Assembly: GCA_039803545.1 (NCBI GenBank)
Contig: JBDRYS010000001.1
Span: 437,866 to 501,865, forward strand
Direction of reading: 5' to 3'
Length of the DNA stretch: 64,000 nt
DNA from: a candidate division WOR-3 bacterium
Lineage (GTDB): Bacteria; Hydrothermota; Hydrothermia; UBA1063
A model generated the notes under the pieces. The model had not been told where the DNA came from and made no database searches. It saw only the letters and a list, made by a program, of their open reading frames with translations. The number at the start of each line of letters is the position of its first letter. Position 1 is the first letter of the stretch. A program made the position numbers and the translations under genes. Positions 26,428 to 36,527 of this stretch are shown here, one piece after another.

Positions 26428-27215
26428 CCTGTAATATCCTCTCCTCCATCTACGTTTATAACGTTACCAGTCATCCAATAGAGGTCATTATTACTGAGAG
26501 CAACTATTGCCTTTGCTACATCTTCCGGAGTTGTTAATCTCTTGTGGGGATTCCTTCTAAGGGCTAGCTCGATTAATTCCTCGTGCCCAGGGATTTTTCT
26601 CAGGGCTGGAGTATCTGTAACTCCTGCTTTAATTGCGTTTGCAGTAATTCCATATGGGGCAAGTTCAAGGGCTAACTGCCTTATATAGGATTCGATAGCC
26701 GCCTTTGCTGCTGAGACTGCCCCATAATAAGGCATAACTCTTTGGTCGCCTGAACTGGTCATAGCAAATATTCTTGCGTTATTTCCGAAAAGTTTTCTTT
26801 TGAAACATCCTTGGACCCAATAGACGAGGGTGTTAGCCATCACATCAAGGGTCATTTCAAGCTGATTTTTATTTATCATTTCATTCTCATCTTCAGAGAT
26901 AAACTTTTTTAGAGTACCAAAAGCAAGGGAATGTAGCAAGACCTTAATATAATCGCCTTTTTGCTCACTCTCAAAGAAGCTCTTTACATCATCTAATACT
27001 TTGTTCATTGAGTCGGGGTCAGCTGCATTTATGTTGTAGAATCTGGCCATTACACCATTTTTTTGAATATTAGAAATGAGTTCTTCAACATCCTTCATCG
27101 TTTGCTTTCGATCGAGGTGAATTCCTATGATATTTACACTATTTTTTGAAAACTCGAGGGCGGTTGCCTTGCCAAATCCACTGGAGGCACCGAGTATTAA
27201 AGCCCATGGTCTCAT
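26424..27215 (-). CDS. SDR family oxidoreductase, enoyl-ACP reductase-like
   Basis: The 263-residue short-chain dehydrogenase has the NAD(P) loop G-A-S-S-G-F-G-K near residue 9, and Y-G-A-V-S-A-A-K, which places Tyr and Lys in the Y-x6-K spacing of enoyl-ACP reductases (FabI/FabL) rather than the Y-x3-K of most SDRs. The C-terminal [12 protein letters not shown] is typical of the family. It probably performs the final reduction in fatty acid elongation. It overlaps pyrG by 4 bp and the esterase by 4 bp. Confidence 0.8.
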   Translation of the reverse strand: MRPWALILGASSGFGKATALEFSKNSVNIIGIHLDRKQTMKDVEELISNIQKNGVMARFYNINAADPDSMNKVLDDVKSFFESEQKGDYIKVLLHSLAFGTLKKFISEDENEMINKNQLEMTLDVMANTLVYWVQGCFKRKLFGNNARIFAMTSSGDQRVMPYYGAVSAAKAAIESYIRQLALELAPYGITANAIKAGVTDTPALRKIPGHEELIELALRRNPHKRLTTPEDVAKAIVALSNNDLYWMTGNVINVDGGEDITG

Positions 27216-28819
27216 AATAGACCTCCTTTATGTTTTTTCATCGCTTCAACAAAACTTAAAAATAAAGGATGGGGTCTTAAAGGCCTCGACTTAAACTCTG
27301 GATGGAACTGGACCCCGATGAAAAATGGATGCTCTTTATATTCAAAAATTTCCACTAATCTTCCGTCAGGGGACATTCCCGCTGGAACAAAACCATTTTT
27401 TTCAAAAAGGTCCAAGTACTCAGGATTAAATTCGTATCTATGTCTGTGTCTTTCGTAGATTTCCCGAGCATTATAAATTTTGAAAGTAAGGGTGTTCTCC
27501 TTGATTATACAGGGGTATGCCCCTCTTCTCAATGTTCCCCCAATTGCGGTAACGTTGCTCTTTTCTGGTAGTATGGTGATCACTGGGTGTGGGGTGTTTG
27601 GATCAAATTCCGTTGAATGGGCCTTTTTAAGGTTCAATACATTGCGAGCAAATTCTATAACTGCGATTTGCATGCCGAGACAGATTCCGAAGTAGGGAAT
27701 CTTTCGCTCGCGTGCATATTTTGCAGCTATGATCTTGCCTTCAATGCCCCTTTCTCCAAAGCCAGGCCCTACAAGTATACCGTTTACACCTGAAAATATT
27801 ACGTCAGGGCTACCCCTCTCAAGATCTTCCGATTCAATGAAGTTTATTTTTATCCTTATCCTTGAGTGAGACGATGCATGGTTCAAGGCTTCTATAATTG
27901 ACTTGTATGCGTCTTTTAGCTTAACGTATTTACCAATGAAAGCCAGAGTAACTTCTTCTGTTGGGTTATCGAACCTTTTAATAAAATCGATCCACTCTCT
28001 CAGGTCAGGTTCCTTACCCTGCAAGTGGAGTTTTGACATGATCTCCACATCCAGGTTCTGATTGTACAACATAATCGGGACTTCGTAAATTATGTTGGTG
28101 TCTCTGGCTTCAATTACATCTTTCTCTGGAACATTTGAAAAAAGTGCGATCTTTTTTATCACATCTTCTCCTAAAGGCTTCTCTGTTCGGCAAATGATTA
28201 TGTCGGGCTGAATTCCTATTTCCCTTAATTTTTGGACGCTGTGTTGAGTGGGCTTGGTTTTAAGCTCCTCTGACGATTTTAAGAAAGGAACGAGAGTTAC
28301 ATGGATAAAGAGGGTATTGTAAGGTCCTTCTTCCAATCTCATTTGCCTTATGGCTTCAAGAAATGGAAGGCTTTCAATGTCTCCAACGGTTCCTCCAATT
28401 TCGACGATGACGATATCTACGTTTTCCTTTGCTAATTTCTTGATTCTTTTTTTGATTTCGTCCGTTAAGTGGGGAACAACTTGAACGGTACCGCCAAGGT
28501 ATTTACCTTCCCTCTCGTTTTCTATTATTGAGTAATATAACTGACCTGCTGTGACGTTATTTTCTCTTGTTAGGTTTTCGTCGAGGAATCTTTCGTAATG
28601 GCCCAGGTCCAGGTCGGTTTCTGCCCCGTCATCCGTTACAAATACTTCACCATGCTGGAAAGGGCTCATAGTTCCGGGGTCCACGTTAAGATAAGGGTCA
28701 AATTTTAAGGGTTGAATCCTGAATCCCCTCGCCTTAAGTAGCATCCCTATAGATGCTGTTGTGATCCCCTTTCCCAGCCCGGAAACAACACCACCGGTTA
28801 CAAAGATATATTTAACCAT
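27212..28819 (-). CDS. pyrG: CTP synthase
   Basis: The 535-residue protein has the amidoligase domain, with [13 protein letters not shown] at the N terminus and [11 protein letters not shown] near residue 41. The C-terminal glutamine amidotransferase domain has the nucleophile in G-I-C-L-G-M-Q and a late H-P-E. It makes CTP from UTP, ATP and glutamine. It overlaps glgA by 8 bp. Confidence 0.98.
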   Translation of the reverse strand: MVKYIFVTGGVVSGLGKGITTASIGMLLKARGFRIQPLKFDPYLNVDPGTMSPFQHGEVFVTDDGAETDLDLGHYERFLDENLTRENNVTAGQLYYSIIENEREGKYLGGTVQVVPHLTDEIKKRIKKLAKENVDIVIVEIGGTVGDIESLPFLEAIRQMRLEEGPYNTLFIHVTLVPFLKSSEELKTKPTQHSVQKLREIGIQPDIIICRTEKPLGEDVIKKIALFSNVPEKDVIEARDTNIIYEVPIMLYNQNLDVEIMSKLHLQGKEPDLREWIDFIKRFDNPTEEVTLAFIGKYVKLKDAYKSIIEALNHASSHSRIRIKINFIESEDLERGSPDVIFSGVNGILVGPGFGERGIEGKIIAAKYARERKIPYFGICLGMQIAVIEFARNVLNLKKAHSTEFDPNTPHPVITILPEKSNVTAIGGTLRRGAYPCIIKENTLTFKIYNAREIYERHRHRYEFNPEYLDLFEKNGFVPAGMSPDGRLVEIFEYKEHPFFIGVQFHPEFKSRPLRPHPLFLSFVEAMKKHKGGLL

Positions 28820-30236
28820 TTCTCACTTTCTCGTACAATTTTATGTACTCTTTTGCTGAACTCTCCCAGGAAAAATCAAGTCTCGAAACATAATTTACAG
28901 CCTTAATGAAGGCGGATTTATCGGAATAAAAAGCAATTGCTCTATCTATCGCGTTAAGCAATTCAGTAGGCTCGTATTCCTTGAATACAATTCCGTATCC
29001 ACCTTCATTAATATCTTTTACTGTGTCTTTCAAACCGCCTGTCTCTCTAACAACGGGAATAGTTCCATATCTCATAGCAATCAGTTGTCCAAGGCCGCAA
29101 GGCTCATATTTCGATGGCATAAGGAAGAAATCTGACGAAGCATAAATCCTTTTAGCCAGTATGGGGTCAAAGCCAATTTTCACATAAATATTATTGTATC
29201 TTTTAGCTATGTTAATAAACATGTCTTGATAAACTTTGTCGCCCGCACCAAGGACAACTAAATTTATGTTTCTTCTGGCTATTTCTTCGATAATCGTTGG
29301 GAAAAGATCAAAGCCTTTTTGTTCGGCAAGTCGCGATACAATTCCGAAAAGTGGCTTCTCTTCACCCACAAGCCCTATTTCATCTAAAAGCCTATTCTTG
29401 TTTGCTTTTTTGCCTTCAATTACATAGTCTTCGCTAAAGTTCACGTATAACTCTTTGTCAGTAGATGGATTCCATACCTCGTAATCGATCCCATTCAATA
29501 TGCCCTTGAGGTAGTCTTTTCTTTTTCTCAGAACTCCATCAAGACCATAGCCGAACTCTGGAGTTTGGATTTCCTCAGCGTAAGTTGGGCTTACCGTAGT
29601 AATAAAGTCAGAATAAATAATCCCGGCCTTCAAGAAGTTCACTTTGCCGTAGTACTCAAGACCTTCCATGGTAAAATCTTCTATGCCGATCCCGAGCTTC
29701 GGAAGTATATCTTTTTCGAAAAGCCCCTGGTAGGCTAAGTTATGGATGGTTATTATGGTTTTAGTTTGCATCAATTCGGGATATTTCCTTAATTTCAGAA
29801 GGGGTACAAGTCCAGTTTGCCAGTCATTGATGTGAATTATATCTATATTCCCGAGCAATTTTGCGAGTTCTAAAACGGCGTAAGCGAAATAACCAAACCT
29901 TTTCCAGTTGTCGGGGTAATCACCCTCCGGCGTTCCGTACAACTGTTCTCGATCGTATAGATCATCCTTTTCAATTAAAAAAACCTCTACACCGTGTAAT
30001 ACTGTCTTATAAATTCTCGAAATCACTTTTTCATTTTCAATATTCGCGGTAATTGAGTAATCAGTTGGGTTGACAGATGCACCGCTTTTAGCGACAAATT
30101 TTTTGTAGTAGGGCATTATCAAAAATATTTCGATTCCCGCTTTTTTCAAAGCCTTTGGTAAAGAAGACGCAACGTCAGCCAGTCCACCAGTTTTTGCCAA
30201 TGGGTCAATTTCTGATGAAGCGAACAAAACACGCAT
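28812..30236 (-). CDS. glgA: Glycogen (starch) synthase
   Basis: The 474-residue GT5 enzyme has the ADP-glucose-binding loop K-T-G-G-L-A-D-V near residue 15, H-I-N-D-W-Q-T-G, and a C-terminal [11 protein letters not shown] motif with the retaining-enzyme Glu. It elongates alpha-1,4-glucan from ADP-glucose. It leads an operon with pyrG, an SDR and a secreted esterase. AAGGAGTG precedes the ATG. Confidence 0.96.
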   Translation of the reverse strand: MRVLFASSEIDPLAKTGGLADVASSLPKALKKAGIEIFLIMPYYKKFVAKSGASVNPTDYSITANIENEKVISRIYKTVLHGVEVFLIEKDDLYDREQLYGTPEGDYPDNWKRFGYFAYAVLELAKLLGNIDIIHINDWQTGLVPLLKLRKYPELMQTKTIITIHNLAYQGLFEKDILPKLGIGIEDFTMEGLEYYGKVNFLKAGIIYSDFITTVSPTYAEEIQTPEFGYGLDGVLRKRKDYLKGILNGIDYEVWNPSTDKELYVNFSEDYVIEGKKANKNRLLDEIGLVGEEKPLFGIVSRLAEQKGFDLFPTIIEEIARRNINLVVLGAGDKVYQDMFINIAKRYNNIYVKIGFDPILAKRIYASSDFFLMPSKYEPCGLGQLIAMRYGTIPVVRETGGLKDTVKDINEGGYGIVFKEYEPTELLNAIDRAIAFYSDKSAFIKAVNYVSRLDFSWESSAKEYIKLYEKVRNG

Positions 30237-30260
30237 ACAACACTCCTTTTTACAGACTAA

Positions 30261-30289
30261 ATTATATTGAAGATTCGAAAAAATTGCAA
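30261..30289 (-). promoter_or_regulatory. Predicted promoter of the glgA-pyrG operon
   Basis: On the minus strand, TTGCAA (30289-30284) and the consensus -10 box TATAAT (30266-30261) are 17 bp apart. The -10 box ends 24 nt before the glgA ATG, leaving room for the AAGGAGTG Shine-Dalgarno sequence. Confidence 0.65.
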
Positions 30290-30331
30290 TTTACGGTTCT
30301 TTTTAGTATAAAAATGCACTCTATGAAAAAG

Positions 30332-30360
30332 TTGAAGCTCGACAAGTATGGAGTTAAAAT
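30332..30360 (+). promoter_or_regulatory. Predicted promoter of the binding-protein/histidine-kinase operon, giving a leaderless mRNA
   Basis: TTGAAG (30332-30337) and TAAAAT (30355-30360) are 17 bp apart. The -10 box ends 7 nt before the ATG at 30368 and no Shine-Dalgarno sequence is present. Confidence 0.6.
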
Positions 30361-30367
30361 TTAGACT

Positions 30368-31828
30368 ATGAATAAGATGAAAATGTTGGTGCCATTAATA
30401 GTTATGATTTTAATTAGTTGTCAGGCTCCCCAGAAAAAAATAGTAATTGCACTTGCATCCACGCCTCGCAGTTTAAACCCCCTTAGATACAAAGAATTGG
30501 CGAGTCTGACGATACTTTGCAATATTTATGAACCACTTGTGACAGAAGATGAAGCCTATAATATACGCCCGCTTCTTGCAAAATTTTGGGAAAGAAAAGA
30601 TGAGACCACATGGCTGTTTTATATCAGAAAAGGGGTTAAATTTCACAATGGGGAACCCCTTACAGCTTTCGATGTTGCTTATTCCTTTTACTATCTGAGG
30701 TTACTTGATAAATCAGACTTTCGAGGAATTGAAGTCTTCGTTGATACTGTTTACGCTTTGAACGATTCTGTTGTGGTTTTTAAAACGAAGTTTCCATATG
30801 AATATCTCCTTGTCGATTTAATAAGTTATTTCATAATCCCCCAGGGATTCAACCCCGATACTGGTCTTCCTTGTGGTACAGGACCTTACAGAGTTATTGC
30901 ATCAGGTGAGAGTTTTGTTACTGTAAAAAGATGGGAAAAATATTGGGGCGAAAGACCTTATATTGATGAAGCGAAAATTATTTTTGTTGAAAACCTGGAA
31001 GAGCGCATTAGAAAATTCATCGCTGGGGAAGTCGATATTATTGATTATGTCCCTTTACAACTTTCGGATACTATAATAAAATATGGGAAACTCGTTTATA
31101 CACCCGAATCTTCAGTAAGAGGTATTACCTTCAATCTTGAAACGTATCCCTTTGATCGACTCGAATTTCGCCATGCAGTTTCAATGGCCATAAACAGGGA
31201 AGAACTCATCAAGGATTACTATAAAAACCTTGCTTCATCAGCAAATCAGATATTTCCACCAAGTATAGTAGAACATATTGGGAATCTTCCCCCCTTGGAA
31301 TACGATACAGTCAAAGCAAGAAAAATCTTTCAGAAGTACAACAATCAAACCCCTTACCTTTTGTCTTATGGACGTGCAGTTAAACCTTTGGGGGATAGGA
31401 TTGTAAGTCAACTGCAAGAGGCGGGGTTGAATGTTAGAGGTAATCCCCTCCCCTCTCCTGAATTCTGGGAGAAGGTAAAGGCTAAAAAATTTCAATTTTA
31501 CCTTGCTGCTGTAGTTTTTGAGAGCCGTATAGGATTTTCACACTTGCTGAACTACTATCACAGTCCGAAGGAGGCAACATCCTTTGGAATCTCTAACAGA
31601 TCTTCCTATGCTAATAGTGTTGCTGATTCTTTGGTCGAGATGGCTATGAGAACAGCAGATTCCAGAGTCAGGGTTCAAATGGTGAGTGAGGCTGTGGGCA
31701 TCATAATGAGAGATATGCCCTTCTGCCCAATAACGTTCGAGCGCACTTACTTTGGAACGAAAAGAGATATTGAATGGACACCGTCGATAGACGGCCGAAT
31801 ATATCTTAGTAGGATAAAACGGAAATGA
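30368..31828 (+). CDS. Family 5 solute-binding lipoprotein (peptide/nickel type)
   Basis: The 486-residue protein starts with a lipoprotein signal ending L-I-S-C (Cys about residue 18). It is an SBP_bac_5 domain protein: S-T-P-R-S-L-N-P, the Y-E-P-L-V segment, F-H-N-G-E-P-L-T-A-F-D-V and R-H-A-V-S-M-A-I-N-R-E. Such proteins capture peptides, sugars or nickel for ABC importers. No ABC permease or ATPase gene is next to it; a histidine kinase follows with an ATGA overlap. A role as extracytoplasmic sensor for that kinase is therefore plausible (inference). Confidence 0.88.
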   Translation: MNKMKMLVPLIVMILISCQAPQKKIVIALASTPRSLNPLRYKELASLTILCNIYEPLVTEDEAYNIRPLLAKFWERKDETTWLFYIRKGVKFHNGEPLTAFDVAYSFYYLRLLDKSDFRGIEVFVDTVYALNDSVVVFKTKFPYEYLLVDLISYFIIPQGFNPDTGLPCGTGPYRVIASGESFVTVKRWEKYWGERPYIDEAKIIFVENLEERIRKFIAGEVDIIDYVPLQLSDTIIKYGKLVYTPESSVRGITFNLETYPFDRLEFRHAVSMAINREELIKDYYKNLASSANQIFPPSIVEHIGNLPPLEYDTVKARKIFQKYNNQTPYLLSYGRAVKPLGDRIVSQLQEAGLNVRGNPLPSPEFWEKVKAKKFQFYLAAVVFESRIGFSHLLNYYHSPKEATSFGISNRSSYANSVADSLVEMAMRTADSRVRVQMVSEAVGIIMRDMPFCPITFERTYFGTKRDIEWTPSIDGRIYLSRIKRK

Positions 31829-33309
31829 AATACCGTTCCATAAGGGTAAAATTGCTTTCATCCTTTGGTATAACCTTTTCTGTTCTTTATGCCCTACTGA
31901 TTTCGATTTTGTTCCTATTGGCAAGTAGATTTTTTAGTCAAAATATGAAAAGAAATGCCCTTTCCTTTGTGAAGTTAACCTTTAAAGAGGTTTCCGAAAC
32001 TTATCTTGATTATTATTCTACAAATCCCTTACGATTTGCTGAAAAAATCAACCTTGTTTTAAATTCTATACCGGACTTATCTAAAATCGTTATTTTTGAT
32101 TCACTTGGAAATATGGTCTTCTCAACCACCCAATTGTTTTCCAAGGAGAGGGAAAATGAAGACTTGCCCCTATCACCGCGCCTTATTAAAAGCTATGAAA
32201 TCAAAGATAAACTGGACAAAGAATATTATGTTCTCGTTCCTGTTCTAAACGAAACCGGGCGAAATGTCCATAGCATCCTATATAGTTTTTCACGGGAAAA
32301 GGAATTTCAATTTAGAAGATTAATTGCTATTTTTGGATTTTTAATTTACTCGATATTGTTTTTGATCACTTTACTTATCGATAATCTTCTGATGGGGCGG
32401 TTTGTAAGTAACATTGAAAAATTAAAACAAGTCGCTGAGTCCGTGCAAAGCGGTAATTATTCGGTCAGAGCTTTTATAAATTCAGGCGATGAAATCATGT
32501 ACCTTTCCGATACGATGAATTCGATGCTTGAATCAATCAACACCTATATTTATAATTTAAAAGCGATGGTTGAAGAGCTCGAAGCAAGGGATAGGGCTCG
32601 CAATGAAATATTAGCAAATATTTCACATGAACTGAGGACTCCTCTCACAGCGAGTAAGGGTTATGTAGAACTTTTGCTTTCTGGAAATATGGGACCTTTG
32701 TCCGAAGAGCAATTGAGGGCTCTTGAGATTATCTCCAGAAATTTAAATAGACTCGAAGAGGAGACAAAAAAACTGCTATATAGTTCTAAAATAGCAATCG
32801 AAAATATAAAGATCAACCTCTCAAAAATCGAAATAGAAAAAGTGTTTGCAGAAGTGAAAGAAATCTTTCATAATGAGATCAAGAAAAAAAACCTGAGGTT
32901 AATTAACGAATTTGAAGCTAAAGAAGTTTGTGCTGATTATGATCAGTTTCGTTCAATCATCGAAAATTTGATCTCTAACGCCATAAAATTTACGCCTGAT
33001 GGCGGTCTAATAGAAGTTAAAACCAATTCTGAAAATATTGGAGATAAAGGTTACTTCAAAATAAGTTTATTTAACACAAGCCCTAAGATCCCAGAATCGG
33101 ACTTAAATAAAATATTTGAGCCCTTCTACCAGGTAAATCACGGGACTAAAAAGGAAAAAAGTGGCGTTGGACTTGGGCTATACATTGTAAAAAGAGCCGT
33201 TGAGCTCCACAAAGGATTTGTTAGAGCTTTGAATTGCGAGAATGGCGTTAAATTTGAGGTCTATTTACCATTAATGGAGGCCTGTGATGAGGAAGATTCT
33301 CGTGGTTGA
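31825..33309 (+). CDS. Membrane sensor histidine kinase
   Basis: The 494-residue kinase has a transmembrane helix near residues 10-33, an extracytoplasmic region to about 168, a second helix near 170-192, then HAMP. The dimerisation/phospho-acceptor helix has S-H-E-L-R-T-P-L-T with His268. The ATPase domain has N-L-I-S-N-A-I-K-F-T-P-D-G-G (N box) and G-V-G-L-G-L-Y-I-V-K (G2). The G1 box, usually D-x-G-x-G, reads N-T-S-P-K here. The upstream binding protein and the downstream response regulator are its likely partners. Confidence 0.93.
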   Translation: MKYRSIRVKLLSSFGITFSVLYALLISILFLLASRFFSQNMKRNALSFVKLTFKEVSETYLDYYSTNPLRFAEKINLVLNSIPDLSKIVIFDSLGNMVFSTTQLFSKERENEDLPLSPRLIKSYEIKDKLDKEYYVLVPVLNETGRNVHSILYSFSREKEFQFRRLIAIFGFLIYSILFLITLLIDNLLMGRFVSNIEKLKQVAESVQSGNYSVRAFINSGDEIMYLSDTMNSMLESINTYIYNLKAMVEELEARDRARNEILANISHELRTPLTASKGYVELLLSGNMGPLSEEQLRALEIISRNLNRLEEETKKLLYSSKIAIENIKINLSKIEIEKVFAEVKEIFHNEIKKKNLRLINEFEAKEVCADYDQFRSIIENLISNAIKFTPDGGLIEVKTNSENIGDKGYFKISLFNTSPKIPESDLNKIFEPFYQVNHGTKKEKSGVGLGLYIVKRAVELHKGFVRALNCENGVKFEVYLPLMEACDEEDSRG

Positions 33310-33658
33310 TGACGAACCCGATATTCTTGAATTGATCAAAGATATCCTAAAGAGCAAATACGAGGTATACACTGCTAAAAATGTAAAAGAGGCGGTTTCA
33401 ACTCTCGAGAAGATAAAAATTGACCTTATAATACTCGACATTATGATGCCCCAAATTGATGGATGGGATTTTCTTTGGATGATAAGAGGTAGCGAAAAAT
33501 ACCGAGAGATCCCAGTTATAATTGTAACCGCAAGGGCTGATGCAGAAGATAAGCTCATTGGCTTGAAAGAAGGCGTCAAGGACTACATTGTAAAGCCTTT
33601 TTTGCCGAATGAGCTTATAAACAGAGTTGAGGAAATTCTGAAAGAAAGGGCAAAATGA
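33287..33658 (+). CDS. Single-domain response regulator
   Basis: I use the ATG at 33287, 6 nt after GGAGG; a GTG directly before it is an alternative start. The receiver domain is complete and stands alone (123 residues). V-D-D-E gives the acidic pocket, Asp51 in L-D-I-M-M-P is the phosphorylation site, Thr81 the switch residue, and Lys103 in V-K-P-F the conserved Lys. Lacking an output domain, it must act through protein contacts. It overlaps the kinase gene by 23 bp and the EAL gene by 4 bp. Confidence 0.94.
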   Translation: MRKILVVDDEPDILELIKDILKSKYEVYTAKNVKEAVSTLEKIKIDLIILDIMMPQIDGWDFLWMIRGSEKYREIPVIIVTARADAEDKLIGLKEGVKDYIVKPFLPNELINRVEEILKERAK

Positions 33659-34974
33659 ACCCTAAGTTAAATGTGGATCTGAACGTAGAATATTTGAAGC
33701 TAAAAAGTGCCCTCTATGATCATGTGAATGGTTTGCCATTGATTGATCTTTTTTACAAAGATATATCAAAAATTTTGGATCGAAGGCTCCCTGTAGCCTT
33801 TTATTACATCACCATACTGAATGGGGAAGAATTGGAGAAGATATTAACCTTTCAGCATCTCGATCAGCTTCTTTATGAAGCTGCTTCTAAATTAAGGCTT
33901 CTGTTAAGCAAAATTGGAATCGAAGAGTACATCCTGGCCTCTCTATCACCGGGAGGTGAAGCCCTTGCCCTCCTTGTATACGATACAAAAGGTCAAATAA
34001 GGATTGATAAAGAGTTTTTGGAGAGGAACAGAGAAATAATAAGAGAGGAGTTGCAACAGAGGCTTAATAATTACATCAGGAGGGAAAAACTAAATGCTCC
34101 AAATCCCATTGTTTTGGTCATTGAAAGGATAATAGAATCTGCACCAACTATAAGGAGTGAAAGGCAAGTTGCAAGAGAAATGGATAAATTAAAATATGAG
34201 GCTAGAAAAATCTTGGAAAGAGAAGATTACGACAAGAGATCTGCTCTTGTTAGGATGATTGAGCAAAGGAACATTAGTTTTGTTTTCCAACCTATTGTAA
34301 ATGTTAAGGAAAAACTGATATTTGGCTTTGAAGCCCTTGCGAGGGGGTCTCTGGGTTCGGGATACAATGAACCGGAAGCACTTTTTGCTTTGGCAGAAAG
34401 TCTTAACTTATTAAAAGATCTGGAAAAGGTTTGTGCTTTAAATGCCATCGATATGTTCTTTAATTTTGCCCAGAAAAGTAAAAAGTTGGATAATAAAAAG
34501 CTCTTTATTAATCTTTCGCCGCCATCTTTTACGGTGCTTCTGTCAGATGAATTTTTGGATAAGATAAATAATTACAAAATTTCTCCAAACTTTGTAGTCA
34601 TAGAGTTGACAGAAAAATTCTTATCATACAGCTCAGAAGAGAACGAGGCTTATTTTGATATCCTTAAGAGGGTAGTAAAACAACTGGGGTTTGAGATCGC
34701 TGTAGATGATGTTGGTACAGGGTATTCTACCCTTGAAAGGGTAGCTTCCCTGAATCCACATTATATCAAATATGACAGAGTTTTATTTAAAAACATACAT
34801 AAAGATCCGGTGAAACAGGAACTTTTGAAGACAATTTTTGATTTTTCAAAAAAGATAAACTCTAAGTTAATCGTAGAAGGTGTGGAAAATAACGAAGACT
34901 ATGAATTTGCTTTGAAACTTGGAATCGAATTTATGCAGGGTTTCCTATTCGGTAGGCCCTTAAAGTTTGGCTAA
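33655..34974 (+). CDS. EAL-domain cyclic-di-GMP phosphodiesterase
   Basis: The 439-residue protein has an uncharacterised N-terminal half (about residues 1-195, helical and charged) and a C-terminal EAL domain. Catalytic motifs look intact: E-A-L at 226-228, the Asn in I-N-L-S-P, E-L-T-E, V-D-D-V-G-T-G-Y-S, I-K-Y-D, V-E-G-V-E and the Gln in M-Q-G-F. It should hydrolyse c-di-GMP to pGpG. No GGDEF domain is in the protein. The stand-alone receiver gene directly before it is a likely input. Confidence 0.9.
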   Translation: MNPKLNVDLNVEYLKLKSALYDHVNGLPLIDLFYKDISKILDRRLPVAFYYITILNGEELEKILTFQHLDQLLYEAASKLRLLLSKIGIEEYILASLSPGGEALALLVYDTKGQIRIDKEFLERNREIIREELQQRLNNYIRREKLNAPNPIVLVIERIIESAPTIRSERQVAREMDKLKYEARKILEREDYDKRSALVRMIEQRNISFVFQPIVNVKEKLIFGFEALARGSLGSGYNEPEALFALAESLNLLKDLEKVCALNAIDMFFNFAQKSKKLDNKKLFINLSPPSFTVLLSDEFLDKINNYKISPNFVVIELTEKFLSYSSEENEAYFDILKRVVKQLGFEIAVDDVGTGYSTLERVASLNPHYIKYDRVLFKNIHKDPVKQELLKTIFDFSKKINSKLIVEGVENNEDYEFALKLGIEFMQGFLFGRPLKFG

Positions 34975-34987
34975 AAAGGAGGATTTT

Positions 34988-35095
34988 ATGGTTTCAAAAC
35001 ACATCATTAACTTTGTGCTCGTGTTTTTACTTCCCTCTTTGCTCATGTGGGCGATCATTCTAATATCCTACCTAAAGGAGGATACCAATGAATAG
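34988..35095 (+). CDS. Symporter small accessory protein, 35 residues
   Basis: A 35-codon frame begins at ATG 34988 with AAGGAGGA about 4 nt upstream, and overlaps the symporter start by 8 bp in another frame. The peptide is a single membrane helix: M-V-S-K-H at the start, hydrophobic residues from about 6 to 28 including L-L-P-S-L-L-M-W, and a charged tail ending K-E-D-T-N-E. Small helical partners of this kind are known directly upstream of sodium:solute symporters. Its own ribosome-binding site and translational overlap support that it is real. Confidence 0.72.
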   Translation: MVSKHIINFVLVFLLPSLLMWAIILISYLKEDTNE

Positions 35096-36527
35096 CCTCG
35101 TAGTTTTAATAGTTTTTATTATCTACCTTGTTGTTCTCCTTGTCATAGGGTACATTGCAGATCTCAAGTATTCGAAAAAATTTGAAGATTTTATTGCAGC
35201 GGGTAAAGGCTTAGGTGCTCTCGTGACCGCGATTTCTGCCTCAGCTTCCGCTGAAAGTGCCTGGGTAATGCTTGGCCTTTCAGGTTATGGTTATATTCAC
35301 GGGATGAGAGCCCTCTGGGCTGCTCTTGGTTGCCTTCTCGGCTATTTTCTGAGCGCCGTCCTGGTTATCAAGAAATTGCGCAAAGAATCTGGTGAACTGG
35401 GTTCTTATACCGTTTCTGACTTCCTTGCTGATAAGGTTGGTGATAATACTTTTTTGATAAGAGGAATTGCCTCGGTGATCATAATCATCTTTTTTACCTC
35501 ATATGTGATAGCTCAGTTTGTGGGTTCGGGAAAAACTATGGATAGTATGGGGATAGCCTCTTATAAAATGGGCGTACTTATAGGGGGAATCATCGTAGGT
35601 GCTTATGTTCTTATGGGTGGGTATGCATCAGTATGCTGGACAGATTTGCTACAAGGCCTTTTAATGACTGCCTTGTTTATAATTCTTCCAATATGGGGCG
35701 TCATTAAAGCAGGCGGCTTTTCAGGGCTTGCTTCAAAACTTTATGGCACCGGGCTGGGTAATCCATGGATAGATAATACAGGACACTTTGCTTTGGGATT
35801 TATTATCGGCGAACTCGGCATTTCCTTAGGATATATAGGAATGCCGCATTACGTTGTAAGATACATTACGGTAAAAAATGTAAAAGAGGCTAAAAAGGCC
35901 GCTCTGATAGCCTTCACCTGGGGGATAATAACCTTTTTTGGCTCTGTTATAATTGGTATCATCGCAAGGGCCTTAATTCCCAATTTGAATGATCCCGAAC
36001 AAGCAATGCCTACTTTCGTAAGAATATATACACATCCTATAATAGCCGGTATAGCCCTTTCTGCGATTACTGCCGCCATTATGTCCACTGCAGATTCCCA
36101 GTTAATGTACAGTGCAACAGCCTTTGTTAACGACCTTTTGAAAAAATTTCTGGAGAAACGCGGAATTAAGCTGGAAGACAAAAAGATGGTCCTAATTATC
36201 CGAATTATAATTGCTATAATTGCAGTTATAGCAATTGTTTTTGCTCTTCTAAAGGTCCAATTTATCTACCGATACGTACTCGATTATGCCTGGTGTGCCC
36301 TTGGTGCTTCCTTTGGGCCAGCCATCTTACTGGCACTGCATTATAAAAAGTTTAATAAATGGGGTGTGATCACCTCCTTAGTTTCTGGCTCGCTTTTGAC
36401 CTATCTGTGGGGCCTATTTAAGCTTTCTAATTACATTAAGGTTTACAACCTCGTACCCATCTTTTTCGTAACGCTATTTCTTGCCTGGCTCGTATCTGAA
36501 TTGACGAGTAACGTGAAAAAGAGCTGA
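35088..36527 (+). CDS. Sodium:solute symporter (SSS family)
   Basis: The 479-residue protein has about 13 predicted transmembrane helices. SSS motifs include the N-terminal F-I-A-A-G-K-G-L-G near residue 35, S-A-S-A-S-A-E-S-A-W, G-G-Y-A-S-V-C-W-T-D near 173 and the helix 8 A-I-M-S-T-A-D-S-Q-L-M that holds sodium-site Ser residues. The relatives are PutP/PanF-like; the substrate is not decidable. AAAGGAGGA precedes the ATG. It ends the sensing operon. Confidence 0.92.
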   Translation: MNSLVVLIVFIIYLVVLLVIGYIADLKYSKKFEDFIAAGKGLGALVTAISASASAESAWVMLGLSGYGYIHGMRALWAALGCLLGYFLSAVLVIKKLRKESGELGSYTVSDFLADKVGDNTFLIRGIASVIIIIFFTSYVIAQFVGSGKTMDSMGIASYKMGVLIGGIIVGAYVLMGGYASVCWTDLLQGLLMTALFIILPIWGVIKAGGFSGLASKLYGTGLGNPWIDNTGHFALGFIIGELGISLGYIGMPHYVVRYITVKNVKEAKKAALIAFTWGIITFFGSVIIGIIARALIPNLNDPEQAMPTFVRIYTHPIIAGIALSAITAAIMSTADSQLMYSATAFVNDLLKKFLEKRGIKLEDKKMVLIIRIIIAIIAVIAIVFALLKVQFIYRYVLDYAWCALGASFGPAILLALHYKKFNKWGVITSLVSGSLLTYLWGLFKLSNYIKVYNLVPIFFVTLFLAWLVSELTSNVKKS

